Assembly: GCA_900708905.1 (NCBI GenBank) | Contig: CAADRB010000009.1 | Coordinates: 1,262,884-1,326,883, forward strand | Direction: 5' to 3' | DNA length: 64,000 nt | Source of the DNA: Hymenolepis diminuta | Lineage: Eukaryota > Platyhelminthes > Cestoda > Cyclophyllidea > Hymenolepididae | In this document: in pieces, positions 51,253 through 64,000 of the stretch | Numbering within the stretch: the first letter of the stretch is position 1 | Layout: the number at the start of each line of letters is the position of its first letter | The notes under the pieces: model-generated | Database searches by the model: none | What the model was told of the DNA's origin: nothing | The model's input: the letters and a program-made list of their open reading frames with translations, nothing else | Made by a program: the position numbers and the translations under genes

Positions 51253-51333
51253 GGAAATTACACTTTTATTTATAGAAGAAATAATAGGAGCGGGGAAAAA
51301 TAATTATTATTTCTTCTAGCAAAAGTTATTTCC
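51253..51333. ncRNA. Hairpin with precursor-microRNA geometry
   Basis: The arms 51273-51285 and 51306-51318 pair perfectly over 13 bp around a 20-nt loop. Beyond a small asymmetric internal bulge the pairing resumes (GGAAAT and CTTTT-type blocks on the left; AAAAG and ATTTCC on the right), giving an imperfect stem of roughly 25-30 nt per arm. This is the size and shape of a microRNA precursor, but the arms match no microRNA I recognise, and AT-rich DNA forms such hairpins by chance. Confidence 0.25.
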
Positions 51334-53587
51334 GAAACAGCCGCTTTAGACACTCTTAAATTTCCTTCTGTTAACACAGACTAAATTTGAAAATATCCTC
51401 CACAATTGATGTTTGTGGGAAAACGTCGGTTTATGCGAACACTTAGAAATCAGATTCAGATTACTCGCAGGAAAGAACGTAGCAACTTTAATACGAACTT
51501 TGTCCTCTCAGCCGGGTGTTAGAATTTCATATTAGAGAAAAGAAGAAGGAAAAATTTGAATAATTGTTTGATCGATTGAATGATTGAAAGATGTATAACA
51601 TAACAGATTTTACCATTGTAAAAATTTAAAGCGAAATGGTATAATTGTGCTTACAAAGGGCTTACACCAACAACTCAAATAAATGTACTTGCAATTCTTT
51701 TTATAGGCGACCAAATTTTACTTAGCCCTTTATACACTCATGCTCCATGTTACCATTTTAGCAGATTTGCATAAGTACTGCCAGCAGAGAGGACAGTTCT
51801 AGTTTTAGGCAAATAAACAAGTGTGAGGGTCCAGTATCCAGATAATTAGTATGAGAGAGTTTTCTACACTTTCATTACTCCCGTGCAGGAAAAAATGTGG
51901 AAGTAGCTTGAGGGTAACTTTGAGGGTAATTTCCATATTTACATTCTATTAATACTCGGTCATAACGCAATAAACTCCAGATTTTGTTGTTGAATTTCAC
52001 CGATTACTAAATGTTTTAACATAGCCCCTTATCTTGTGAAGATAATACATCGCCCATGAATTTGAAATTACGTATACAAAGCATCCTGTTTACATCTTTT
52101 ACCGTGCTGTTAATTATTGCTCATGACTTCATTTTGTGTACGCATAATAATATCACTTTTATGATCACAAATAGCGCAAATGTTCTATTTGCGTCTTTTC
52201 GGCTGTTGCGCATTTAGATGAATATAGACTATTTCATTACAAAAGACTAATTTGTCGGTTAAGTTTGTTTTAGTTAAATTCCTTTGATTTGAGTTCACAC
52301 TACTTTATCTAAATGCTGTTTTTTTTATATATTAAAAACGGAATTAAGAAATTTTATAAGATTATGAAAGTTTCGGCTAATGTTTTTGAAAAAAGAGCGC
52401 ACTTTGTGGCAAAACAACTTATTCCAAGTAAATAACGTTTTTATAATTATCACGGTATTATTGTTAGCGTAATACAAAGTATTCACAATTTTCGATAATG
52501 TGAAACACCTGAAATTGGTTGACAATAAGCCTAATGAATGATAGATAGTGTCAAAAAGTTCCACTTCATTTGATTTGTGGATTTCAGTTGTACAGTATTT
52601 TCTAAATGGGTAGTGCACAATTTAAATTTCACGATTCTTCCACTGAATGGAAGGAGATGCCCGTTTACGCTGCCCACTGCTTATCAACCGGTTTTTTAAT
52701 CAAGAAGAGTCGGTATTGGCACTTCAATTCATTTTGTTCCTCTCTTGGTCGAGGAGACAAAATGATCTTAGATGATATTCAGCAGAATACTCTACTTTTT
52801 CGACTTCTTAATTAGTCAAGTAGAATTTCCCACAGTTTTATACCTACTCCGATGGTCTTTGTCACCTATAAGTCTCTAAATACTCGCCTGTAATCCTCAT
52901 TCGCCATCGGGTTTCTACCTGTGACATTCCTGTTTATTGGCAACTAAGCCATCAAATCTCACCTCCAACCCTTTTGATAATAAAACTTGCTTGTCACAAT
53001 TGCCTCTCTCTCTCCCCATATTCTACTTTGAAACTAGACCGCTAGGGAAACTTCAAATCCTCCAGGGATAGCGATGGATATTTTGTGTTTGTCAATTTTA
53101 ATTAAAGATCTCTTAAAACAGTATTACAATTGCCAAGGGCAAAAATTAGGTTTCACATCACAACTTTCAATCAGCTAAGTAGAACGATTAGATATCGGTC
53201 AGCCTTGACAACAGTTGTCCATCTCTAAGAGGAGACATTTAATATACAATGGTCCGTGAATAAAAGATTGCAAAATTTTGTAGGGTTGGACTTTTTCTGC
53301 ACTGTTTTGACCCTAGGGCGTCCAATTTCTGTAGCTACAACAAATCGCTAAGCAACAGATAACTCAGACTCTGGGAGGGGTAGAGATAAGACAGAAGTAG
53401 ATTACTCCAATACACTTTATTAATGATTATATTAATGAATTATTTAAACCCTAAGCGTGTTAGAAGTAGGTAGAACCGAGCTGAAGCACACGTCTGCACG
53501 CAGGGTGGGTCAATTGGAAACTGGCCTTTGGCAAGATCAAACTGCATAGTCATCGGTTGCTATCACTCTTGATGAAGGTATGCGGAA
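51334..53587. other. Gene-poor intergenic sequence
   Basis: No gene or repeat recognised. Confidence 0.4.
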
Positions 53588-53589
53588 AT

Positions 53590-53608
53590 GAGGCGGAATG
53601 TCCGCCTC
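53590..53608. repeat. GC-rich hairpin
   Basis: GAGGCGGA and TCCGCCTC flank a three-base loop, an unusually GC-rich perfect 8-bp stem for this DNA. It lies about 140 nt upstream of dispersed repeat A, copy 2. Confidence 0.6.
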
Positions 53609-53743
53609 CTCTCATCATTTTAATTCGTATACTTTTTGGTCGTTATTTCCATCTTTCACACACTTTATAGAATTCAGCCTCTTCATAATTATTTGCCTTA
53701 TCTATACCATTTCTTTAACAATGACCAAATGGTCTTCACAAAT

Positions 53744-53826
53744 AGTCTTTATATTATTGACGTTGAAGGTTAAATTGATAACAGCTTTTGTCCCGAATAA
53801 CTGTCAAGTTGACGGGAGCGATATGG
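53744..53826 (+). repeat. Dispersed repeat A, copy 2
   Basis: Plus-strand partner of 25336-25426 (minus). Strongest match is the block TTTTGTCCC...GGGAGCGATA. It lies in an open frame that stops shortly after (about 53846). Confidence 0.55.
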
Positions 53827-53849
53827 GCTTAGAGACAATCTGTTAGACA

Positions 53850-56800
53850 AAACACCAACTCTGTGGCTTTGAGCTTGATTTGTCGGCTTCCTATCACATG
53901 CTTTCTTGATATTTTAACCCATAAACTTGGGTACCTGGCCACCACCGAACTGTTAAAGCAATATGAATAAATTCTGTATTAATACGCAATATTTTTCATT
54001 TAAAGAGCGAAGATTATGGATATTAATAAGTGTTTCAGTAGATGGCTTAGTTTATGATTTTATTTTTGTGTCAGGTGATTAATAGTACTACACGTGGTGA
54101 TAAAATATACAATTAATGAAAAGCGACTAATAAAGCTCTTTTGCACAATAACTGGACTTTTATTACTTCCTGAGCTAATAAAATTCTTTGGCTCATCCAT
54201 TGGTTATTTGGAAGGTATAAATATATACTGAAGGTGAAGATGTACGCGCTTCAGAAAGAGCGATGGGTACGGGTCCTTTTGATTCAATCTCTCAGGAGGA
54301 ATGCAATAATTGTACATTATTATTCACGTTTGTCTTCACTCATAGATCTATTTGAGCTAGTTCGCCAAATGATGACCAGATTGCAAGACGAGCCCTTATC
54401 ATAGTCTATACTGATCAAAAATTTTTGACCAACTGTTACACAACAGTAATGGATTAACAACTACTGAGATTGAGAGACACCATATCTAAGACAGATAGGG
54501 GGAGAGATTGAGTCATTTGCGAATGAGATAATTTCCGCTAGTGAGAACTACCTTCCGCCGAAATTTATAAACTTTGAATAAGAGGTGACCCATCTTACGT
54601 TGTTAGATATATCTCCTCACCAAAAGTAAATGCTTCAATTTTAGGCAGTGATCCTTACAAGATTGAAATCTCAAGGGAAGGCCAAAAGGAAAGACTTTTA
54701 AATGCTGTTTGGACAGATATTTCAGGAGATTTCAAATAGAAACATCAAAACTCCCTTCTGCCCACCCTCTACGGCTTCAATTAGTATTTTGTATGATATT
54801 GCAAGTGAATCGAAGGCAGCATGTGTACTAGGTAATCGAGCTTTTAGAGAAGAAATAACACATCGAGCCAATGAATTAAGAGACGTATGAGGACTCGACT
54901 GAATAAATACAAAAGTTACGAGATCTGTTTCCCATGTGGACAAGTAAGATGAGTGCTGAAGAGGAGGACTAAAACTACTTTTCTCTGTAATTTGTGATTT
55001 GCTTTCGCTAATAGTACTAGTTAATACAATTTATTCAAGTTTTCCACAGTTGATTTAAAATGTTAATATTTAATATGTTTAAGACTAATAATAAAATAAT
55101 CTTTAATATTCCATTAGTTCACATATGTATATATTTAATCAGTTCGATTAAAAATTGATCATTTTATGTTTACATTAAAAAGTCACTTGGATAGGCAGAC
55201 GTAGAGTTTTCATTCAGTTTCAAACCGACGGCAAGGCAAAAATTACAATGTTTTTGTCATGACAAAGCATATGAACGGAGTGGATATCGGAAAAAGTTCT
55301 AAGGGGCAAAAAAAGAGGAGTGAATATAATTTTTAATACTCTTTGTTTATTGGTTACAGTTCATTTCTTCATGACCAAATGTTCTACAATTGCTATTTCA
55401 TGATTTATTCCCTCTGATTCTTGGGGTGAATTTGAAGTAGCTCTTATCCCGAAAGTAAAGTTACTTTGGTGGCTAGACCAATTTGGGCTGAATATCCCCC
55501 CAAGTACTAGTGATTTTCCTAAAGCTATTATGTAACAGCCTTTCCTGAGCGAGAAGACCAAAAAGCAAATAGGACCATGGCATATTGAATAAGTAGAACA
55601 GGGAAGGAGGAAGGAGCAGAAAGCGGAATTGGGGAAAAGGGAACAGGTTCCACTACCGTGCTTGGACAAATCGGAGTTGTGCGATTCCGCACCCATTGCT
55701 TGTCAATGAGCAGCCAATCAATTAGGTATGAGGTGGTATGGGCTTAATACATAGGGAGATAGAGCAAACCTTGAGTCAGTGTGCTCAGGAACTAAAATTA
55801 ATATCCGAAAAGTTTAGTTTATTGACAAGTTAATTAACTTCAATGGTTATTCATAACATTCTGATAATATTAATAAATCGTGCTAAGTTTTAGATAAATA
55901 ATAGAGTATAGAAGCTTCTCTTATCCCAAACTGTTCTGAAAATGGTCCTGCCTTGGTCATAATTGTCCTTTTTACTCATCCAATTCGAAATTTTATCACT
56001 AATTAGCTTTAGTTTCTATAAAAATTCTGTTCATCAAATGTAATTACTTGGGTTAGTGATTCGGTACACGCGAACGAAATTCGCAAGCGTCATTCGGCAT
56101 GCACTAGATTTCGATTATTGGGTTTTGATATGTACGACCACCACTGAAGTAATTATTACTACAATCATTGGTTAAACGGACAGTCAATCGTCTACTAAGT
56201 ATCCCGTTTTAAATAAACAAACTAATTTTCTTAGCAAAAATCGTTTTTTGAGTTGGAGGTCTTCACTCTTCTTCCAGGAATCGGCGTAGCTGTAGCTTTG
56301 TAAAAGTGGCGAGGCAGTGAAAAGAGCTCAGTGATGATCAATCATGTCTTTCAAAGAGTCCTTAAAACAATCTGCCGGTGTTCAGTTGTCAATCACATTC
56401 GAATAGAATCAGTCAAGACAGTTTTTAAAAGGCTCAAACGAATCTAGTAGAAGCACTGACAAAGGCATTATTAATCAAGTTCAAACATTTTAAACACCTT
56501 CATTGGCGGGCATTCTGTCTCAGCAAATCATTGATTTCCAATATGAAATTTAAAATGGCTATACCTTTGCAAAATGGTTCTGGAAATACGAGGACATATC
56601 CCAAATGGAGGCGAAAACTTCATGGGAACACAAATTCAAATCCTATTGCGAAAGGTGGGTACAAGTGAATATGAGAGGTTCACAATTCAGTCCTACTCAA
56701 TAAATCAGCAGACCTGAAATTCAGTGTTATTGCCGAACTGATATCAATTTTTTTGTAACTTGTGATCATGCTCAGTGTTATTGGGTATGGTACAATTGAT

Positions 56801-59800
56801 CAGACACCAGAGTGAGAGAAGATGGAGATTTTCCTTGACAAGACTAGTCTAGTAAACAGACATTAAAAATGCAATTAAGATTCTATTTTGACACCTAGAA
56901 TAGAGTTTGTGCAGATTGTGATTGACCGTAAAAGACTGAACTTATCATTGTCTTTATTATTCGACATAGAAGAATTTGACTGGTCTAATGACGTACCGGT
57001 CGATGGATGGCAATTGACCTTATTATCCCGTAATCTCCCATGGTTATGATATGGAAGTAATATGCTGACGATGTAGGATTGATATCGCAATTTCGATGCA
57101 CAATAAAGCATAGTTTAGCCTTCCAATCAAAACTACTTCCGGGAGCAGGCGTCACTAATCAGTGCAAGATACCGGTTCTAACAGTTTCCAGGAGACTAGA
57201 AAATTGGTTAACATTTTCATTTGAAGGAGTCAACTTCCAATATGCTTTCAGAACCGAATTGAAATGTTTGATTTTGACGCATTTTTTCAAACATTCGAGT
57301 GTAAAATTGTATTATATATCACTAACGGAGATTTGCGTTAATACGTATTTCAGTAAGTCATGCATTAAAAAAATCACTTCTCGTGGGCTTTGAGGCAGAA
57401 GAAATCGAAATGAATATATATTATGTGGGTCTTGCCTATTGTATATGAATTTATGGAATGATGGTGAATCACAACAGCTATGGCTCTCTCTAACAATGTA
57501 AGAAGGTCGATTCTAAGATTACATTCTCGCTAGATCAGCATATTTCCCTCAAAAATTCAGCAGCCAAGCTTAAATAAAGAGGACTTTATCCTTGGACCAT
57601 TATGAAAGGTCTCCCAGTGTTCCTATCCTAAAGCCTTTTTTGTTATCAGATATCTGGGAGAAAACGAAAAAAGCTTTTACAAAGTCGCGGCTAAGAGAAA
57701 GCCAGACGGTTTGGAAATGTTGTTATGGATAAAATAGTCAACAATGTGTATTCCCGTCTCTAAAAGTAAAAATCCAGTCTCACTGGAATTCGAGCAGAAA
57801 CGGTGAACTGAAGATAATAAAGCTATGCTCATGCATTATTGAAGGAATCACCTTTTTCTCAAACGAGTTGAACAGTGTGGACTTTCAGAGTCCAATTTAT
57901 AGTTACCTAAAGCCTCATAAAAGACATGGTTGGTTGAAACTCCATATATCCGTATGTCATTTTCAGTCTCGACATTGAATACAATGTGAGTATCTCCAAA
58001 AGGCCTTTTAAAAAGCAACAACATTCTTCCGAGCAGAGTAGCATAAACCCTAAATTCTATTGACCAAATTTCTCTACCCTTTCCCCAAAGTATTAACTCC
58101 AGACCATAACTATAAATTCGCTTGCCCAAATAGTATAATACTGTTTTCATTCATAAATGGGCATATGCGTATGCGACTCCGGAGAATATTTCTTAAAGAT
58201 TACAAGGCAAAAATTTAACTTTCATCTTTTCATTTCTTTTTGCATGAGCCAAAGAGAAAAATTAAGGAGTCGGAGGTAGTTTAGATAAGCAGTTTGTAAG
58301 AATTATCTTCTTTTCTTCTTTAATAATAATAATTTTGATTATTATCTGAAGAAACAGAGAAGAATTAAATTATTTACTAATTGGAGGTATCTAAACATGG
58401 GTTAAAGTTTAATAGAGGTGAATGAAGAAGCATGTAGAAATAGAGAATATAGTCAGGGCATCAAAATTTTTTACATAATTTGAATTTAGGATTTAAAAAT
58501 TTCACATTGTTTCACTTAATGATTAGTTCACTGCGGCATGTCCTATGTTCAAGTTTCAGGAATTGAGCCCTAGTACGTGAGTGACTTAATGCTCCAGATA
58601 TTAACAAGGGAAAAAATGTCGAAACCATCTAAGAGGTTTTTAAGTGGTAGAGCTCAGCAGAGTTTTGCATTTTAAAGTCTATTTAATTATGCTAATATTC
58701 AGTACTTCGAAAATAACAATTCTATTAGTTGTTCAATTTTTTTGAAAGAGAATTTTCTGAAATAATGTCATTTAGCTTTTTTCTTGGGTCACTATTGGAA
58801 CACAAATTCAATTTTTACCGATTACATAAGTTTTACAAAAAACATTTTAAATGGATATTTACGTATTTTATTTAGTCCAATCTTGTCAAAAAACATCAGT
58901 TAATCAAAATAAATAAATAGTACTTTTGTGACCTATATCTCCATTGGGAGAAGATCAAAGGTACCGGAATAATGATCAAAATGTTTGATTTTATAACCAC
59001 GGATTCTCTATTTTTATAAAATAAACCAAAAATTATTACAGTATGTGGTATATGGTTACATTTGTCATAGTTTTCCAGTTGTTAAGGCGAGATTATCCAT
59101 ATTATTTTCCCTGTATTGTTGAAAATAGAACCAATTGGAAAGAGCGTAGGGTTATCATCTAAAGATCGCGACATTAAATAGATTTTTAGGGATTTGTGAT
59201 TAGATCTCAATACATAAAGACAAAATTAAAATAACTGGCGAGATATATTTATTTAAAGTTATGATGATTCCGACCTGTCACTCCAACTTTATAGAGCATT
59301 GCTACAGCAAGTAATAGAAGAGAAATGGATAAAATTTTATTCAATAAAATGCGTTCAAAATCTAAAATTTACGATTAATACGCGATAATGCTACAGTCCA
59401 CACCACTGTATATATACTGATGAGAATAGAGCTCGTGAGACCTAATATTACAAATATGCTAGTTGATCGCCTCCCTAAGATATATGGAAACGTACAAATT
59501 TACTAGTCAAGAATTTATCTAGCCATAGCTTCCGAATTTTTTGAAGTGAACTCTTTAAAATTGTGAAACTTTGACCTACCACTGGCAAACTGGAGTGTCT
59601 GTGTTGTTGTGAGATTATTTTACCTGCAAAATTAGCGCTAATAAGCAGCTAATATCTAAGTCTCTCAGTGCAAAACCGTTAGGGGCTAATCATTTCTGTA
59701 TGAAAAATAACTGTGAATACAAAAGATAATAGTAGAATGAAGGAATTTTTGTAACAGTTAGAATAATTCGAATTCCTTAACTCCATGGAATAGAGGAACT

Positions 59801-61660
59801 TATTAGTGGACAATTTGAATTGTGTCAAAGCATTTATATTTGTAAAAATTAGTCAGCTTCACCTTCATTCCATCTCAATTTCTTTCTCCTCTGATAGGTT
59901 AACTGAAAATGACTGTAATGCCTAACCGAATTAAACATAAGCAAAGTCGAGGCAAGTGAAAAATCAAGTATTCTTCATCTATAAATGAAAGCGCAGTCAT
60001 TGTTCGGTAGTGGAGCATAAATTTGCACACCAAATGCGTATCGAAATAAAGCATCAAGTCATTACTTTTGTAATTTTCAATTTCTTTTCATTTTACTTGA
60101 ATAAGTACTATGTATAAATGTCCAAAGTATTGCAACCCATCAACTCTACTGAGCTCTGTAATCAATTTATATCAACTAGCTAAAGGGAGACTTTTATCGA
60201 GGTGGTGTGGCTAATCCTTCAATATGCTTTGAATATTGCGGGCTTGAACTCCCTCAGTAACTTAGAGACAGTAGAATATAATGCAATAATAAAATAAATA
60301 AGATGTAGGCAACCTGATGATTCTGGAATTCCAATGATATACAACCTTTTTGATGTTCTGAATTTATTCTACTTCAAATATGCTCACTTTTCCACTTATC
60401 CCTTTTAAAAAGTAGAATTTTCGTTTTGCTATAACAGTGCGTAAGCATATCAAAATAATTCTAACAAAAACTAGAATCAAAGAGATTTCTTTTTAAGGTT
60501 CATTTCAGTCTTTAGAAAGATTGATCATATACAAATGGATGGATGGAAATCATTGCCGAAATTCGATGCTAATATAGATAAAATAGAGTACGAGATTTAA
60601 TATCTACTGCTCTTTGCTACAGTGTGGAAAACAGCGGTGCGAAAGAAGAATACGGACCCTCTCACACGTCAAGGTATAGCAAGTTTGTATTCGAATCTAA
60701 TGAATTCAAAATTATTGAAAATTTATAAAAATAGCAAGATTCTACTTACTTTTTAAAAAGAAAAATTCTCCGTGTCCCGAACAGTATTAGTCCTTCGGCA
60801 CCATTTTAACAGTTACTGGCAAATCAGGCAATCGATCCACTAACTTCAAGCTCCATAAGTTGTAGCTTAGGTTACATATTGCCAACGTTCCTCCGACTAG
60901 ATCTCAGAAATTTTAACCAGAGGTAGGTATCCTGCAATATTTCAGTGGCGGCCTTAATTATATCATTGGCTATCTACGTCATGATAATAACAAAAAAACT
61001 ATATAGCCCACCTTAGAACTATACAAATTAACTCATATAGATTATAAATGCATGAAATCATATACTCCATCTCTGTCAGTCTTGGCTATTCAGAATAAGT
61101 GAATTTATAAATTCAGTCAATTGGTAAATAAACTCTGAAAATAGGCGTCAAATGCAGAAATTCGAATTTCGTAATGCTAAGTTGCGACTTAGCGAATTAT
61201 ATTTATTGTCAAAAGTGGACAACTGAATAAACTATAATTCGACTGAAACTCTTACCCACCGGCTCCACCCAAGCCTTTCACATCTAACTATTCCCGTGTT
61301 TAGCTGCTTTTCCGTGGTTAAAAATTGAAGCTTTTGTCACGGTTAATGTGTGGATAAAAATCTTGTTAATCAAACAACAGAACCTGATATTTAGTTAAGA
61401 AATGTGAAGAAAAACCTTCGTCTGACCTAATGGTACTTAGGCATGACGATCTGAAAAACTAGGAGTATATTTTGAGATCTAGACATAATTTATAAAAATT
61501 CGTATGAGCAAAGTGATGCGGAACCAACAACACAAAGCCGCAGAGTCTGTGCCCTTTCGTCTGATAAGCAATCCACAGAAATTCAGTGGTCTCAGCCTAA
61601 CCAACATATGGCTGCATTCTAACCCAAATATCTAGACGGTTAGTCTGGACAGGTCCCCCT
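53850..61660. other. Gene-poor intergenic sequence
   Basis: Long AT-rich stretch without recognisable genes. A minus-strand ORF of 100 codons at 57848-58150 has balanced composition but no recognised domain and no supporting context. Confidence 0.4.
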
Positions 61661-61671
61661 TGTATCGGTAC

Positions 61672-61733
61672 AGTTGTTATTCTCCTATAAATAGTCCCCT
61701 TAAAAGTTAATAGGGGACTTGGAATAACTACAC
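61672..61733. repeat. Imperfect foldback structure
   Basis: AGTCCCCT and AGGGGACT are separated by 11 nt, and outside them GTTATTC pairs with GAATAAC with unequal spacers. The resulting hairpin of about 60 nt lies about 30 nt upstream of dispersed repeat B, copy 2. It may be part of a foldback or miniature element. Confidence 0.45.
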
Positions 61734-61763
61734 GTCAGTTTTGGCTTTTCTTCCTTCTGTGGG

Positions 61764-61830
61764 CTGAGTCAAAGGTAGTCTGGCGATGTCTAGTGGGCAG
61801 CTAGATCAGAACTAGACCTCCTAATGTTCT
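61764..61830 (+). repeat. Dispersed repeat B, copy 2
   Basis: Matches 25508-25553 at 36 of 46 positions without gaps, and then again over AACTAGAC-TC. Confidence 0.5.
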
Positions 61831-62091
61831 TTCCTACTTTACAAAACAAAGCCAACCCAATGAAGACAAAAATAGCATTCTTCATTTTCAAACGAAGATG
61901 TAGTAAGTATTAATCTTTACCTATACGGTAATACATTTGAAATAAATCAAATAAAAAGGCATATGAAAGATAATCTCTCTCTGTCTTTTGCGCGTTCTTC
62001 CTATCTTCTGTTTTGGGGTTCTGTGGAAAGATTAATTTTGATCAAGATGGCAAGTGGATAAATGGGTGGACAGATGGGAAAACAACTTGAT

Positions 62092-63345
62092 TCAGGTATG
62101 GCCTCTGAAGAGACGAGCAATCATGTCGACACACTGCATGGTAGCTCGACGGTAATCAGCGTTAAGGAAGGAGAAGTTCAGGAAGGCGTGTGGCATTCCA
62201 GCAGCGACGTGAACTTCCACTGGAACTCCTAGTGAGTCTGCACGCTTGGCGATCTCTAATGTATCGTCCAGGAAGGGATCGTATTGGCATGCCTATGTGA
62301 AGTGAATAAAAAGGTAAATGTCAATCATCTATTTGTCTAATGTAAACAAATATAATACCAGGAATACAGATCAAAACACCAAAAAATCAAAAATGATTTG
62401 GCTATGATAGTCTTACCATTTTAGCCAACATGTGTTTTAATGGGGTTTCCAACCGTTCGTTTTCGATCATTTGAGATAAACGCAGAACCATTTCAATAAA
62501 AAGCGTACAATTTTCAGTAGATTTACTAGATAGACGCAAAAATACTAGCAAGCATGTGGTTTCCGTAGTCTACAAATCCATGCCTCCTCGTCAAGTTCAG
62601 TGACAAGAAATATCCCAATTATTTTATTTCAAATGAAAGGTATTTTATTGAAAAATTAAAATTTGATAGCGTTTTAAGTGTCTTAAATTTTATCTCCAAT
62701 TCCTATTTATACGAAATTAAAAAAGATAAACAAGTATCGTGGTATTAATTAATGTTATCTATCAATAACCGACAATGAAGTGTCAAAGATCTATTATAAG
62801 CGGTAGTAGATGGGTCTTAATGGCTTATCTCTTCTCCTGCACTCACCCCTTCCTTTAATGCATTTTAGTATTTAAGAAACAAACTTCACACAGCTAATTG
62901 AACTTTACTAAACAAATCTTCAAATCTTCTGTTAAATGATCTGCGGGAATGCAAATGGGAGTTTAAACTTGTGCAATCTCGAAATATACGCCTTCTTCTG
63001 CTGTCAAGCAAATAAGAACTGGTTAGTGACGTGCGACAATGAAAATAGAAGTGATTGCACCCCTTGGAGACTTTGCATCTCTGTATAAAATGTATTTTAA
63101 CTGAACTCATTTTCATCAAATGAACCAAATGAAAACAGTTAAATACTTTGTAAGCGAAAGTCAATTTACCACAATAGCCAATGGTGGAAGGAGACTAAAT
63201 AGTTCATCTGAAGCGATGTAGGGTGACAAGAAGGGATCTTGGGGAATGGCACAGTTGCGAATGCATTTAAGTTTCGCATCCACTTTGGTATAAGTATCAT
63301 TGGCTTGGGAATTCGTTAACGGCACTTCCAGATTTTCAATATTCT
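62092..63345 (-). CDS. LIPE: Hormone-sensitive-lipase-type esterase, 3'-terminal two exons
   Basis: Cytosolic neutral lipase/esterase of the hormone-sensitive lipase family, which hydrolyses acylglycerols and sterol esters. Two minus-strand exons are present: 63345-63170 (entered in phase 1) and 62292-62092 with the TGA stop, joined in phase 0. The first includes D-P-F-L-S-P-Y and L-P-P-L-A-I-V; the second opens A-C-Q-Y-D-P-F-L-D-D and contains M-P-H-A-F-L-N-F. These match the HSL segments around the catalytic Asp (in the D-P-x-L-D-D motif) and the catalytic His (in P-H-x-F) near the C-terminus. The nucleophile GxSxG and the N-terminal region lie beyond the right edge, on exons upstream of 63345. 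The protein ends 33 residues after the catalytic His. The family is secure; whether this is the single orthologue or a paralogue cannot be told. Confidence 0.9.
62293..63169 (-). other. Intron of the lipase gene
   Basis: An 877-nt phase-0 intron between GTG/GTAAAT and CATAG. ORFs inside it are unrelated to the lipase. Confidence 0.75.
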
Positions 63346-64000
63346 CTAAAAGGCAGAAAACACTGAGAAATTAAACAATAGCACACAAATATCACTATTT
63401 GTTTCAGTCAGTTTTTAAATTCCATAAACAACATTCTACAGATCATGCGATTTGATCTCTAGGTAATCTCTACACTAATTTCCAAGCCTAAAATTGGAAA
63501 AGTTGAAGTAAATTCTTAGTAGCAAGATACCAACAGTAATCACGAATAAGAATTAACATAAAAGCAATCACATGGTGATTGAAAAGTAACTCCCTATAAA
63601 GATCTCCAGACGTTTAAATGTTCAAGACCGTGCCAAATTATCAGCACTTCATAAGATTCTAAAGATAATTGTTCGAATGAAAAGAAGATGAAGAATTATT
63701 ACATATACGTGTTCAGAGTACTTCGAAGATTACTTAAAAACAAAAATGCAAAATTCAAGTCCAAAAATTCTATAATGAAGTCACGAGTAGTTTAAGAAAG
63801 CGCAATCGGCGGCTTGAATTTTTAGGTGAACCCATGTTATAGGTGAACTTCTCGCATTTAATTTTCATGTAAAGAACGAAGTAAAGATCAACTTATTTAA
63901 TTATTAAAACAGGAAGCTAATTCCCAAGCAATTTATAGGTTTAGAATAAGTGGAAACTGAGAAAGAAGTCTAGTTGACTCATGTGCCCATATTTCTTTTT
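63346..64000 (-). other. Partial intron of the lipase gene at the window edge
   Basis: AT-rich sequence upstream of the TTTTAG acceptor. No further lipase exon is visible before the window ends. Confidence 0.6.

Noticed and set aside
55361..55696. Minus-strand ORF of 111 codons with several cysteines.
   Set aside because: No domain, no splice partners and no coding-like context; treated as random.
57848..58150. Minus-strand ORF of 100 codons with balanced composition.
   Set aside because: Tempting, but there is no recognised family or promoter context, and its length is within chance expectation.
1..64000. CRISPR arrays, bacterial operons, riboswitches or prophage features.
   Set aside because: The intron-containing genes show this is eukaryotic DNA, and no regularly spaced direct repeats were seen.

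Overview
The window is a stretch of AT-rich (roughly 60-65% by eye) eukaryotic nuclear DNA. It carries multi-exon genes with GT-AG introns, many of them short (32-100 nt) and a few of 1-2 kb, separated by long gene-poor spacers. Gene content, low GC, short introns and a dynein-light-chain-domain gene (a family expanded in parasitic flatworms) fit a parasitic flatworm. My best guess is a low-GC tapeworm of the Hymenolepis type; this is inference, not proof.

Four genes can be read with confidence. (1) + strand, about 1.7-12.7 kb: an immunoglobulin-superfamily single-pass membrane receptor with two Ig-like domains, a third extracellular module, one membrane helix and a long Ala/Gly/Ser-rich cytoplasmic tail, in 10 phase-consistent exons plus a possible 26-nt first exon. 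(2) - strand, 16.8-14.8 kb: a protein of about 600 residues with a long disordered Arg/Ser/Pro/Tyr-rich region followed by a C-terminal LC8-type dynein light chain domain. (3) + strand, 32.8-41.2 kb: a complete 11-exon ribosome-biogenesis gene of the CEBPZ/Noc1/Mak21 family (919 residues), with a poly(A) signal. (4) - strand, right edge: the two 3'-terminal exons of a hormone-sensitive-lipase-type gene, carrying the catalytic Asp and His. Its GxSxG part lies beyond the window.

Genes 1 and 2 are convergent, genes 2 and 3 divergent across 16 kb, and genes 3 and 4 convergent across 21 kb. No functional link between neighbours is apparent. The large spacers hold a decayed mariner transposon (about 44.1-45.1 kb), fragments of at least two other dispersed repeat families, tRNA-like (SINE-like) pieces, several near-perfect hairpins including one with precursor-microRNA geometry (51.25-51.33 kb), CpG-rich islands in an AT-rich setting (about 18.24-18.67 kb and 29.2-29.46 kb), and a few unplaced ORFs of coding-like composition. 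These include a cysteine-rich one at 25.8-26.0 kb, a lysine-rich frameshifted pair at 26.5-27.1 kb and an antisense pair nested in a CEBPZ intron.

Exon coordinates were derived by hand from splice consensus and phase continuity. The three genes with both ends in the window give totals divisible by three, which supports the models; transcript data were not available. No previously undescribed system is established here. The unplaced ORFs and the 51.3-kb hairpin are the best places to look.
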